A stretch of 32,767 nucleotides of DNA from assembly GCA_905234785.1 (NCBI GenBank), contig CAJOIP010000030.1:1-32767 (forward strand), given 5' to 3'. The notes beneath the pieces were generated by a model that saw only the letters and a list, made by a program, of their open reading frames with translations, searched no databases and was not told the origin of the DNA. Source of the stretch: an uncultured Eggerthellaceae bacterium (GTDB lineage Bacteria; Actinomycetota; Coriobacteriia; Coriobacteriales; Eggerthellaceae). Positions 17,371 through 24,590 of the stretch are shown here, in pieces. Each line of letters begins with the position of its first letter. Position 1 is the first letter of the stretch. Made by a program: the position numbers and the translations under genes.

Positions 17371-18366
17371 TTAGCACCACTTGGGTTCGACGATGACAGC
17401 TGGCGAATCGTTCGGGCCGATGGTCACGCGCGTGCCGATCGGCACCTTGGCCGCATCCACGATGCCGAAGCCGATGTTCTTATCGACCGTGTATCCGTAA
17501 ATCATCTGGCGGCAGATGCCAACGGGGATGCCGCGCTTGCGGATGATCTCATTTTGCGCGATGTCCTCGTAGCTCTCGCGTTCGATCTCGATGCCGACGA
17601 AAGCGTGCTTGGGGCCTTCCGCCTGGGCCGCTTCGAGTGCCTCCTTGCCAAGGAAGTCCTTGTCCATGCGCACCGACCAGCCAAGGTTTGCCTCGAAGGG
17701 CGTGAGTCCCTTGTAATCCTGGCGCAACGCCATGCCCTTCTCCATGGGAAGCGAGCGGACGTACACTTCGAGGGTCTTGCACCGCGGCGCGTCGTGTTTG
17801 GCGGCAGCGGCCTCGATCGCCTCGGCGACAGCTGCGGAATCCTCGCGTGCGCAGTAGATCTCGTATCCGAGCTCGCCTGTGAACCCACCGCGGTCGATGG
17901 TCACGGCGATGCCGCCGATAGCGCCTTCGATGATCTGGAAGCGCTTGAGCTCATCAACAGAATCGGCAACGAGCTCGTTCATGACCTTTGCGGAATTCGG
18001 GCCTTGAACGGCGTACATGTCGATTTCCTGGGTGATGTCCTCGTATGCGACCTCGAACCCTTCCGCGTGCGCGTCGAACCATTTCACCGCGTGCGGACCG
18101 TACAGCGTGGACAGCCACCACAGCCCCTCGTCCTTGTGGAAGACAACGAGGTCGTCGATAATCCCGCCTGCCTCGTCGAGCATCGTCGTGTATTTGCCCC
18201 TGCCGACCGGGAGACCGGCGATCGTGTTGACGAGAATCCAGTCGAGGAACCTTTCAGCGTCTTTGCCGGTAACCTTCACGAGGTCGTGCGTCCAGCGGTA
18301 CCATGCGGCATTCGTACGCACAGCAGCTGCTTCCGCTCGAGCAGTTTCGTCTTCTTTGAACAGCAT
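17371..18366 (-). CDS. GcvT-like tetrahydrofolate-binding aminomethyl/methyltransferase family protein
   Basis: 331 aa. It has the GcvT fold: GGIIDDLVVF near residue 67 holds the conserved acidic pair, AVQGPNSAKVM near 119, GFTGELGYEIY near 165 and a C-terminal barrel with GFGIVDAAKVPIGT. Family members include the glycine cleavage T protein, DMSP demethylase DmdA and folate-dependent aromatic O-demethylases (LigM/DesA). No gcvH or gcvP is nearby, and partners are an SDR and an unknown protein, so a specialised demethylase is more likely than glycine cleavage (inference). AAGGAGG precedes the ATG. Confidence 0.85.
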   Translation of the reverse strand: MLFKEDETARAEAAAVRTNAAWYRWTHDLVKVTGKDAERFLDWILVNTIAGLPVGRGKYTTMLDEAGGIIDDLVVFHKDEGLWWLSTLYGPHAVKWFDAHAEGFEVAYEDITQEIDMYAVQGPNSAKVMNELVADSVDELKRFQIIEGAIGGIAVTIDRGGFTGELGYEIYCAREDSAAVAEAIEAAAAKHDAPRCKTLEVYVRSLPMEKGMALRQDYKGLTPFEANLGWSVRMDKDFLGKEALEAAQAEGPKHAFVGIEIERESYEDIAQNEIIRKRGIPVGICRQMIYGYTVDKNIGFGIVDAAKVPIGTRVTIGPNDSPAVIVEPKWC

Positions 18367-18378
18367 CTCGCTACCTCC

Positions 18379-19577
18379 TTACAGCGCTCGGTCGTCGACC
18401 TTGCGGCCCACGTTGATGATGAAATCGTCATCGTCCTCGTCAATCCACACGGACCATTCGGGCGAGACCAGCGTATGGCAGGCGCCGTTCCATTGCGCTT
18501 CGTAACCGATTGTGATCTCGTCGAGCGGAGCCATTTCGAAGCGGCCCGTGAACGTATCCTGGTCAACGCGAATCTCGACGCCGTATGCGTCGAAGGCCTC
18601 GAGTTCGTGGGGTACGAGTTGGCATCCGAGGATTGCCTGGATGTAGGCGCCCATGACGCGCGGATCGTTGTCGCCAATCTCGCGGGGAATGTCGAGCCAA
18701 TTGCGCAGGCCCTCGCGTGCGAACGGGTCGATGAAGGCATTCTTGCCCGCCGTGGCGAAAACGATCTTCAGGATGCGCTCGAACTCGTCATCGTCGTCGG
18801 CCATGTCGCGGATTGCGATGAGCGGGAAGCTGATGGACCATACCCAGCCCATCTGAGCGACCCAGTTGTACTGCCATTCCAGCGATTGCTCCTCGCCGAA
18901 GGCATTCGTGTATTGGCCGTTGCGCAAGCCTTGGGCATGCTTCACGCGGCGCTCAGGCGGCGTGTCGTGGACAGGCAGGAACGCCTGGCCGCGGTGGTCG
19001 AGCCAACCCTGCTTTTCCAGGCCGAATGTGTCACGGCGCTCAGCGACCACACGGCAGTGCGGGTTACCGCAACCGCGCGCCTCGCACATGTTCAATGCTA
19101 CGTCGTTGGTGATTTCGCCGTGTTCGCCGCCTGCAGCAATGTCGAAGTTCGCTGTGAACATGGCGGTCGTCATGTTGCACATCTCGGAGCCAACGATGTC
19201 CCACGGGCAGGAGTCGAGTTCCTTCTCCACGCGATCCTCGGTGAACTGGATGACGCGCCCGGCCATGTCCTCGGCTTCGTCGCCGTAGTCTTCACGAGCT
19301 CGGGGATGTTCCACTCGTCGTAAAAGTCGTTCAGGTAATCGAAAAGCTCCTCTTCGCTGCCCGAGCAAGCGGCGCAGTTCATCATGTTGGCGATCTCGCA
19401 GATTTGCGAGGTGCGATCCTCCCAGTCGTCGTTCAGCATGCGCATCACTTGGAAGATGTTCGCGGAAAACGCCGCGATGGTTCGAAGGCAGTAGCTGTAC
19501 GCCTCCTTTTCGGGGATGATCTTGCCGAATGCGGTCTCGACGCCACGGTGCGTTTCGACATGTTCGAGCAATGCCAT
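18379..19577 (-). pseudogene. frameshifted gene for a ~399-aa Cys-containing protein of unknown family
   Basis: First gene of the operon. Reading from ATG 19577 (AGGAG upstream) the frame gives MALLEHVETHRG to DEWNIPELVK, then the coherent protein continues in another frame with DYGDEAEDMAGRV to the stop at 18379. One base appears missing around 19288-19295; restoring it gives about 399 aa. Notable features are NCAAC near residue 68, CPWD near 115 and CEARGCGNPHC near 155, a cluster that could bind metal or a cofactor; the C-terminus is acidic (EDDDD). Family not recognised. Both halves are intact apart from the shift, so either recent inactivation, a sequencing error or programmed slippage is possible. 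12 nt separate it from the GcvT-like gene. Confidence 0.7.
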
Positions 19578-19680
19578 AACCTCTCCTCTCTTCTTTGTCG
19601 TTTTTGACGGGCGAGCTTCCGCCCTGCTGGCACATAGCCAGTTTGTTGTGTGTGGGGATGGGTTGCTAGACTGCATTGTG

Positions 19681-19710
19681 TTGCCATATCGCATAGGAAA
19701 GCCCTACAAT
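19681..19710 (+). promoter_or_regulatory. putative promoter of the PucR-type regulator
   Basis: TTGCCA (19681-19686) and TACAAT (19705-19710) are separated by 18 nt and lie 100 nt upstream of the regulator start, in the 232-nt divergent region shared with the GcvT-like operon. Confidence 0.5.
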
Positions 19711-19809
19711 ATGCAGGGTATGAATACGTTTGATAATTGTGGGATTCATGCGGTCAACGATGTAATGCGCAAAATCATCTGAGCGGTACACCTTCAATCA
19801 GGAGGTCTC

Positions 19810-21357
19810 ATGAACCTGAATGCCGACATTGTTTTCGATAACCTTCCGCCTGAGATGAATGCGAAGACGGCGGGCCCCAAGGTCCTTGAGCTGACGTTGT
19901 GTCGACCCGAGCTCTACGAAGGCGGGGGAACGCCTTTCGAGGCGAACCGACTCTACCTAGTCAATTCGGAGAGGGTGCCGCAACGGGCGCATGCAGAGCG
20001 GGGAAGCGTGATCGTGTGCATCGGGGATTCGCCCCTGCTCGAGAGGTATCGAAAGAGCTGCAGCGTCATCGTCGTCGAGCGGGATGCGAGCTTCTACCAG
20101 GTGTTCAACACGCTCCAGCGGATCTTCGACGGCTACGATAGGTGGGAATCCGAGCTACGCGAGGCCATCGACAGGAACGAGGACATTAGGGCGTTGTTGA
20201 CGTGCAGCGAGCCCGTATTCGGGAACCCCCTGTTCGCAATCGACGAGGATTTCAAGATTCTCGGTGCATCGGGCGGTGTTGTGACGCCCCTTGTTGGTAG
20301 GGGACAAACCGATGGAAAGACCCTCGGAGTCGACGTGTTCGACCAGTTTCTCGAGTTGCATGATCTGTCCATGTACGAGCGGGAGCCGCTCGTGCTGACG
20401 CTACTCGACCAAACCACCCTGAACTACAACCTCTTTGAGTCTGATGCTTTCCGCGGATGCTTGACCGTGCTTTACGAGGCCCGTCCGTACCGTCCGAGCG
20501 ACAAGCCCCTCATCGAGGTTCTTGGAAAATACCTCCTTGCCGCTATGCAGCAGCTAGCCGCATGTGCGCCCGAAGGGCTCGGATCGTTGAGGCAGGCGAT
20601 TCAGGCTCTGGTGGAAGAACGTCCCCTCGATTCTGTCGAGCGCGACGTCATTGCGGCTGCGAACGACGGGAGATGCTTCGTTTGCGCGCGGTTGAAACTC
20701 TCGAACCAGCTCGAGCAGCTTCCGCTCGGATTCGTACGCAATGCAATCGAGGAAGCGTTCCCTGGAGGCATCGTGTTCGAATACCATCGCAATTCGGTCG
20801 TCGCTATGCTCGACGTCGGCGAATCGGGTGGCTCGGGCTTCCGCACAGCGATTGAGAAGGGCCTTGAACCGTTCGTGAACGCCATGGCGATGGACGTCGG
20901 CGTGTCCAGTCCCTATAACGACCTCCTTGTGGCGAAATCGCTGTTCTTGCAGGCCAACCACGCGCTCGATCTCGGCCTGCTCTTCGACCCGGCGAAACGC
21001 CTCTATTATTTCGAAGATTACGCGCTACGCGAACTTGTCATGAGCTCGGTGCAGGACATGCGTCTAGAGCTCTTGTTCCCCGAAGGGCTGCGCCGTTTGA
21101 TCGAACACGACAAGGACTCGTCGACGAGCTACATCGAAACGCTTCGGGTCTATCTCGAGAACAACCTGAGTATTGCGAAGACCTCATCGGACCTTTTCGT
21201 GCACCGCTCGACCCTCATGGAGCGGCTTGCGCGCATCAAACGGGAGCTTGGCCTCAACCTCGACGACCCAGATGTGCAGCTGCGCCTCAGAATCCTTTTG
21301 AAGGCGATGCAATCGCGCACTGAGCTCAGGTCTGCTCAGGAGCGGAAGCAGGTATAG
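19810..21357 (+). CDS. PucR/CdaR-type transcriptional regulator
   Basis: 515 aa. The C-terminus (about residues 430-505) is the PucR-type helix-turn-helix: YLENNLSIAKTSSDLFVHRSTLMERLARIKRELG. The N-terminal half resembles the purine-catabolism-regulator sensor arrangement, and the middle (about 280-400) resembles a degenerate GGDEF-like CdaR region. AGGAGG (19800-19805) fixes the ATG. It is divergent from the unknown/GcvT-like/SDR operon, so it most likely activates that operon in response to its substrate (inference). Ends at a strong hairpin. Confidence 0.85.
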   Translation: MNLNADIVFDNLPPEMNAKTAGPKVLELTLCRPELYEGGGTPFEANRLYLVNSERVPQRAHAERGSVIVCIGDSPLLERYRKSCSVIVVERDASFYQVFNTLQRIFDGYDRWESELREAIDRNEDIRALLTCSEPVFGNPLFAIDEDFKILGASGGVVTPLVGRGQTDGKTLGVDVFDQFLELHDLSMYEREPLVLTLLDQTTLNYNLFESDAFRGCLTVLYEARPYRPSDKPLIEVLGKYLLAAMQQLAACAPEGLGSLRQAIQALVEERPLDSVERDVIAAANDGRCFVCARLKLSNQLEQLPLGFVRNAIEEAFPGGIVFEYHRNSVVAMLDVGESGGSGFRTAIEKGLEPFVNAMAMDVGVSSPYNDLLVAKSLFLQANHALDLGLLFDPAKRLYYFEDYALRELVMSSVQDMRLELLFPEGLRRLIEHDKDSSTSYIETLRVYLENNLSIAKTSSDLFVHRSTLMERLARIKRELGLNLDDPDVQLRLRILLKAMQSRTELRSAQERKQV

Positions 21358-21360
21358 AAA

Positions 21361-21389
21361 AAGGGTCGGAACGTGCTGTTCCGACCCTT
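21361..21389. terminator. bidirectional terminator after the PucR-type regulator
   Basis: A 12-bp perfect stem 21361-21372/21378-21389 with a GTGCT loop is flanked by A residues upstream; read from the other strand it also ends the 71-aa minus-strand gene. Confidence 0.88.
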
Positions 21390-21412
21390 CGTGCTCACAA
21401 GGCTAATGAAAG

Positions 21413-21628
21413 CTAGTCTTCGATTGCCTTCAGGCGGGCGTCGATCTCGTCCAGGGCGTCGGCGAGCTCTTTTGCCTGCGGGAAGCTCGCGAGCTTGCGC
21501 AGCGTCAGGCCCATGACCATCTTCATTTGCGGGTCGGTCGTGAATCCAGGGGAATACTCGGTGATGATCGCTGCGGCCTCGGGGCACTTCGCGAGCTTCT
21601 TGCACTTGTCGTCGACTGAATACGGCAT
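21413..21628 (-). CDS. small helical protein, 71 aa, unknown function
   Basis: Starts at ATG 21628 with AAGGAGG at good spacing, so it is a real gene. The sequence CPEAAAIITEYSPGFTTDP followed by MKMVMGLTLRKLASFP resembles a short helical module (PEAxAVLEKYxPG...GMSLRxLA) that occurs alone or attached to enzymes in anaerobic Firmicutes and Actinobacteria; this comparison is from memory and unchecked. Two Cys are in the N-terminal part. It stands alone, convergent with the regulator gene. Confidence 0.7.
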   Translation of the reverse strand: MPYSVDDKCKKLAKCPEAAAIITEYSPGFTTDPQMKMVMGLTLRKLASFPQAKELADALDEIDARLKAIED

Positions 21629-22022
21629 GGTGGCCTCCTTCTTCTTTCTTGGCTAAAACAATCCTGTCTGCTCATGCAGGTTCGGCTAACTTGCCTGCTG
21701 GAACGATTCTCTGGCGAAAGGCGGTTGGAGGCTATCCTCAAGAATGAAGGGAAACGGGAAGCGCTGCCCAATCAATTTGTAGGGCTGGAACGCGCCTTCA
21801 ACAATTCCGTCGCCCGAGCCTCTCTCCTGGTAGCTGGCGCCCAAACCGCGATCATAGGTTCGCGTTGCGACGCTTCGAGGGCGCACTCACCCATGCTCAC
21901 CGCTGAGTGCGTTTCTGCACTTATCCATCGGGGGTGGTGCAGCTGTAGGTCGATGATGGGGGAGTACTACTCGCTTTCGCGAAGTGAGTATAGTTGCAGT
22001 CGGTTTTGAACGCGTGGCGGCG
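21629..22022. other. noncoding stretch between the 71-aa gene and ogt
   Basis: 394 nt with no credible gene. Open frames on both strands lack a ribosome binding site and recognisable motifs. It contains an 8-bp hairpin at 21882-21911 (CGCACTCA/TGAGTGCG) and a near-perfect palindrome at 21968-21990. It may be the remains of a deleted gene with its control site. Confidence 0.5.
21968..21990. promoter_or_regulatory. orphan operator-like palindrome
   Basis: TACTCGCTT-tcgcg-AAGTGAGTA is an inverted repeat with 8 of 9 pairs, next to TATAGT (about 21988-21993). Its form suits a dimeric repressor site (HxlR, MarR or TetR type), yet no gene starts beside it: ogt ends 33 nt away. Confidence 0.4.
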
Positions 22023-22586
22023 CTATCGGCCCCAGCTTGCGGGGTCGATAGCCGTGCCGCGCTTCGGGCGGTAAAAGCACGACACGTCGACGCCTTCATG
22101 CTCGAGCAGCTTCACCTTCATGTCGATGCCCCCGCCGAATCCGGTGAGGCTGCCATCGGCTCCGACGACACGGTGGCACGGGGCGATGATGCACAGCGGA
22201 TTGTGCCCGACGGCCCCGCCCACGGCGCGCGCAGAAGAGCGCTTGCCCGTCTCGGACGCAATGCGGTTCGCAATGTCGCCGTAGGTGGTCGTTTGCCCGT
22301 AGGGGATGTCGAGCATGGCCTCGCGCACGCGCAACTGGAAGGGGGTCGCGTTCGCCGAGAGCGGAAGCTCGCGCGGGTCGGGCGCCTTGCCTTCGAAGTA
22401 CCGGTCGAGCCATGCGCGCGCCTGGTCGAACACGGGCAGGTCGCCGTTCGGCTCCATCTCGCCGTCGACGCCATAGCCGAAGTATCGGTCGTTTCCGAAC
22501 CAGCAGCCCACGATGGCCTCGCCGTCGCTTGCCAGCGTGAGCGGACCGATGAGCTCGGATTCGTATTCGGTGCGGTAGGTCGTCAT
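22023..22586 (-). CDS. ogt: methylated-DNA--protein-cysteine methyltransferase
   Basis: 187 aa suicide enzyme removing O6-alkyl groups from guanine. The acceptor Cys lies in APCHRVVG, preceded by GQTTTYGDIA and AVGGAVGHNP, all family hallmarks. I chose ATG 22586 because it overlaps the alkA stop in ATGA (22583-22586) and matches the family N-terminus; GAGGAG lies upstream. Coupled translation with AlkA gives a two-enzyme alkylation repair unit without an Ada regulator. Confidence 0.94.
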   Translation of the reverse strand: MTTYRTEYESELIGPLTLASDGEAIVGCWFGNDRYFGYGVDGEMEPNGDLPVFDQARAWLDRYFEGKAPDPRELPLSANATPFQLRVREAMLDIPYGQTTTYGDIANRIASETGKRSSARAVGGAVGHNPLCIIAPCHRVVGADGSLTGFGGGIDMKVKLLEHEGVDVSCFYRPKRGTAIDPASWGR

Positions 22587-23707
22587 AATATCTGTTCTCC
22601 TCTCGGTTTCGGCACCTGATCGCTGAGCGAATTCCAAAGGCAGACGACCGCGTAGCTTCGCCACGGTCGGCACGGCTCCACGGCTTCGAGTCGCTCTTTC
22701 GGCGTCATATCGGGAAGGGCATGCGCGACGCCGGAGTCCTTCTCCAGGAACGCGTCGGGATACGAGTACGCGCGCATCGCGATGTAGTTTGCCGTCCAGG
22801 GACCGATGCCCTTCACCGACAAGAGTGCGTTCATCTGCTCGACCGGGTCGGCGAGCGCGTCGAATCGAAGGTCTCCCGATACCGCCATGCGGGCTATCTC
22901 CGCTATGACCGAAGAGCGCGTGCGAATGACGCCGAGCGGGCCCAACGTCCCTGCGAGGTCATCGATGGCGGTGATTTCTTGCGCAGATGGCCAAGCGCGA
23001 TCGAGACCCTCGACGCCGGTATGGACTTGCTGGCCGATCGCCTCGACGATGCGGGCCGCAAGCTTGTTGGCTGCGGCAACGCTCACCTGCTGGCCGAGCA
23101 CGGCGCGGCAGCACGTCTCGAAGGGATCAAAACACCCTGGCAAGCGCGTCCCGCACACATTAGCCCCAGGACGTATCGTGTTGAGCGAAGCGAGACCTCC
23201 GTACACGGTCTCCGGGTCGCAGTCGAGGTCGAACATCCTGCGCACGCGGGCCACCACCATCGAAGTTGCCGGCAACAGCGATTCAGCCATAGAGAGCACG
23301 AGCTCGTTGTGGCTAGGGTCGTTTTCCACCCGTATCCAACCAAAAACACCACTGCCGTCGGGCATTACCATGCGAGCTGTCCGTGCATACGACTCTTCTC
23401 CCACCACCTCGACGCCGGCAAGAGCACGGTCACGGAAGAACGCTAGCAGCTCGCCAAAGTACAGGGGAGGACGGTAGCCGAGCTTCAGTCTGATTGCCGC
23501 TCCGGCATTGGGAGCGTCGGTGCCGCGGTTCTTCGCAAGCCTTCGCTGTTCTGACGGCACCAGACTGTAATGGCTCTTGAACGCGCCATAGATCGCGCGC
23601 TTGCGCTCGGGCGAGCTGTTCAGAGACTCCGACGACAATCCAGCATCTAGGTATTCAAAAGCGGCTTCGCGTTCCGCGGAGTTTTGCATAAACGACTTGT
23701 CTTTCAT
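22583..23707 (-). CDS. alkA: DNA-3-methyladenine glycosylase II (AlkA-like)
   Basis: 374 aa. An AlkA N-terminal domain (about 90-190) is followed by the HhH-GPD glycosylase (about 195-360): helix-hairpin-helix VKGIGPWTANYIAMRAY with the catalytic Asp in LEKDSGVAHAL. No N-terminal Ada Cys4 zinc or AraC domain is present, though about 85 extra residues precede the AlkA fold. ATG 23707 (MKDKSFMQ) has AAAGG upstream. It overlaps ogt by 4 nt. It excises alkylated purines, complementing direct reversal by Ogt. Confidence 0.9.
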   Translation of the reverse strand: MKDKSFMQNSAEREAAFEYLDAGLSSESLNSSPERKRAIYGAFKSHYSLVPSEQRRLAKNRGTDAPNAGAAIRLKLGYRPPLYFGELLAFFRDRALAGVEVVGEESYARTARMVMPDGSGVFGWIRVENDPSHNELVLSMAESLLPATSMVVARVRRMFDLDCDPETVYGGLASLNTIRPGANVCGTRLPGCFDPFETCCRAVLGQQVSVAAANKLAARIVEAIGQQVHTGVEGLDRAWPSAQEITAIDDLAGTLGPLGVIRTRSSVIAEIARMAVSGDLRFDALADPVEQMNALLSVKGIGPWTANYIAMRAYSYPDAFLEKDSGVAHALPDMTPKERLEAVEPCRPWRSYAVVCLWNSLSDQVPKPRGEQIL

Positions 23708-23767
23708 CCTGCCCGCCTTTCTTTCGATGCAAATGTAACCGATGAGCATTCGGATGAATAGCCAAAA

Positions 23768-23813
23768 TCGGACATCGAATCAATCGATGTCATACGACGA
23801 TTTCGATGTCCGA
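23768..23813. promoter_or_regulatory. triple GACATCGA box upstream of alkA-ogt
   Basis: A 12-bp perfect inverted repeat TCGGACATCGAA (23768-23779)/TTCGATGTCCGA (23802-23813) encloses a third copy of the same 8-mer (TCGATGTC at 23784-23791). The three GACATCGA units, one direct and two inverted, lie 60-105 nt upstream of the alkA start, where a regulator of alkylation repair would bind. It does not match the actinobacterial LexA box. Confidence 0.5.
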
Positions 23814-23897
23814 AAACGGCCAGCTCGCATGCCGTTGCACGGGTAGAATCGACGACGTTATCAACCACCAACCACCGGCAAAAGGGAGGCCAAGGCT

Positions 23898-24068
23898 ATG
23901 AGAAGGAAGAACCGCGAAGTTACGGAGCACTGCGGTTTCGAAGACGTGCCGCTCGACACCTGCCGGGGGCTCTCTGCCGTGCGCATCTACCGCATCACGC
24001 TCGACGACATCACGGGCAAGCGCAACTTGCCTGGCAGCGAATCAAAGGCATTCCAGGTTGTCTCATAG
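23898..24068 (+). pseudogene. internally deleted PNPOx-like (NimA/flavin-binding) gene, 56-codon remnant
   Basis: An open frame with ATG 23898, GGGAGG (23884-23889) and stop 24068. It begins MRRKNREVT, the typical start of stand-alone pyridoxamine-phosphate-oxidase-like flavin proteins, and later reads VRIYRITLDDITGKRN, resembling the C-terminal strand of the same family. The intervening roughly 100 residues are missing, so this looks like an in-frame deletion product. It is still translatable. A genuine small protein is the alternative. Confidence 0.55.
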
Positions 24069-24176
24069 CTTAGAATGGCTTCCTGAGGCTTAAGAAACCC
24101 CTCTGCAAAGCGCGTCTCAGCAGAGGGGTTTAGCATGTTTAGCTGGGCAAATGTGCCTTTCTGTCACTCCCACTCT
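24067..24176 (+). repeat. repeat module copy 1 (with terminator)
   Basis: AGCTTAGAA (24067-24075), 13 nt, CTTAAG (24089-24094), then a CCCC-arm hairpin, then GTTTAG..GGG..AAATGTGC (to 24156) and GTCACTCCCACTCT (24163-24176). The same order and the same 13-nt gap occur at 27919 and 32656. It begins on the stop codon of the preceding remnant gene. Confidence 0.75.
24095..24131 (+). terminator. terminator hairpin in repeat copy 1
   Basis: A 12-bp perfect stem 24095-24106/24120-24131 (AAACCCCTCTGC and its complement) with a 13-nt loop, ending in TTT. Confidence 0.85.
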
Positions 24177-24590
24177 ATTGTTGCAAACCCCGAAAACCCG
24201 TCCGTCTCGTGCCATGTCGTCCGACTGGTGCAGTTTTGTGTTGCCAAGTCCGGGGAACAGGCTTCTCCGGGTGGTAGCCAGTTGGTAGCCAGTAGGTGGC
24301 TACCAAGGTGGTAGCCAGCATAGGGGAATAAATGCCCTCGGTTAGGGGAAAAATCCATCTACCTGCGGAAACGTCTAGTAGCCAGTTCTCTTTTTCGTCA
24401 AAGTGGCTACCACCCTCGAAAACGCCCTCGAAAGCCTTCTTTTGACCGAGTGAGGGGAATAAAAGATTTCTGTACAGGGAATTAACCAACCGACCTGCGG
24501 AAACATCGATTCTCGATTCTCCCACGAAGGTCCAGTGGCTACCAGGGACGCACTCGATAAAGGCCCTTCTTGGGGGCGTTCCGAGTTGCA
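24177..24590. repeat. noncoding 132-bp degenerate tandem duplication with TGGTAGCCA/TGGCTACCA repeats
   Basis: No gene is supported here. TGGTAGCCA occurs near 24272, 24283 and 24309, and its complement TGGCTACCA near 24297, 24404 and 24536. Landmarks recur with a 131-132 bp period: GGGGAATAAA at 24323 and 24454, CCTGCGGAAAC at 24362 and 24494, AGTGGCTACCA at 24402 and 24534. The clustered complements allow several hairpins. A minus-strand open frame across it only repeats a DVSAGR peptide and has no ribosome binding site. Confidence 0.75.

Noticed and set aside
17185-19323. 712-codon plus-strand open frame over the GcvT-like operon
   Set aside because: Antisense shadow; the minus-strand genes have clear family motifs and ribosome binding sites.
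21674-22009. 111-codon plus-strand open frame in the gap before ogt
   Set aside because: No Shine-Dalgarno, odd composition and no recognisable motif.
24067-24131. Integron attC-like site
   Set aside because: The conserved core GTTRRRY/RYYYAAC pair and the bulged bases are not present; the hairpin fits a terminator.
24163-24176. GTCACTCCCACTCT as an attachment site derived from the guaA 3' end (GAGTGGGA)
   Set aside because: guaA is a known integration hot spot, but only 8 nt are shared with the guaA end here and no integrase gene is present in the window.
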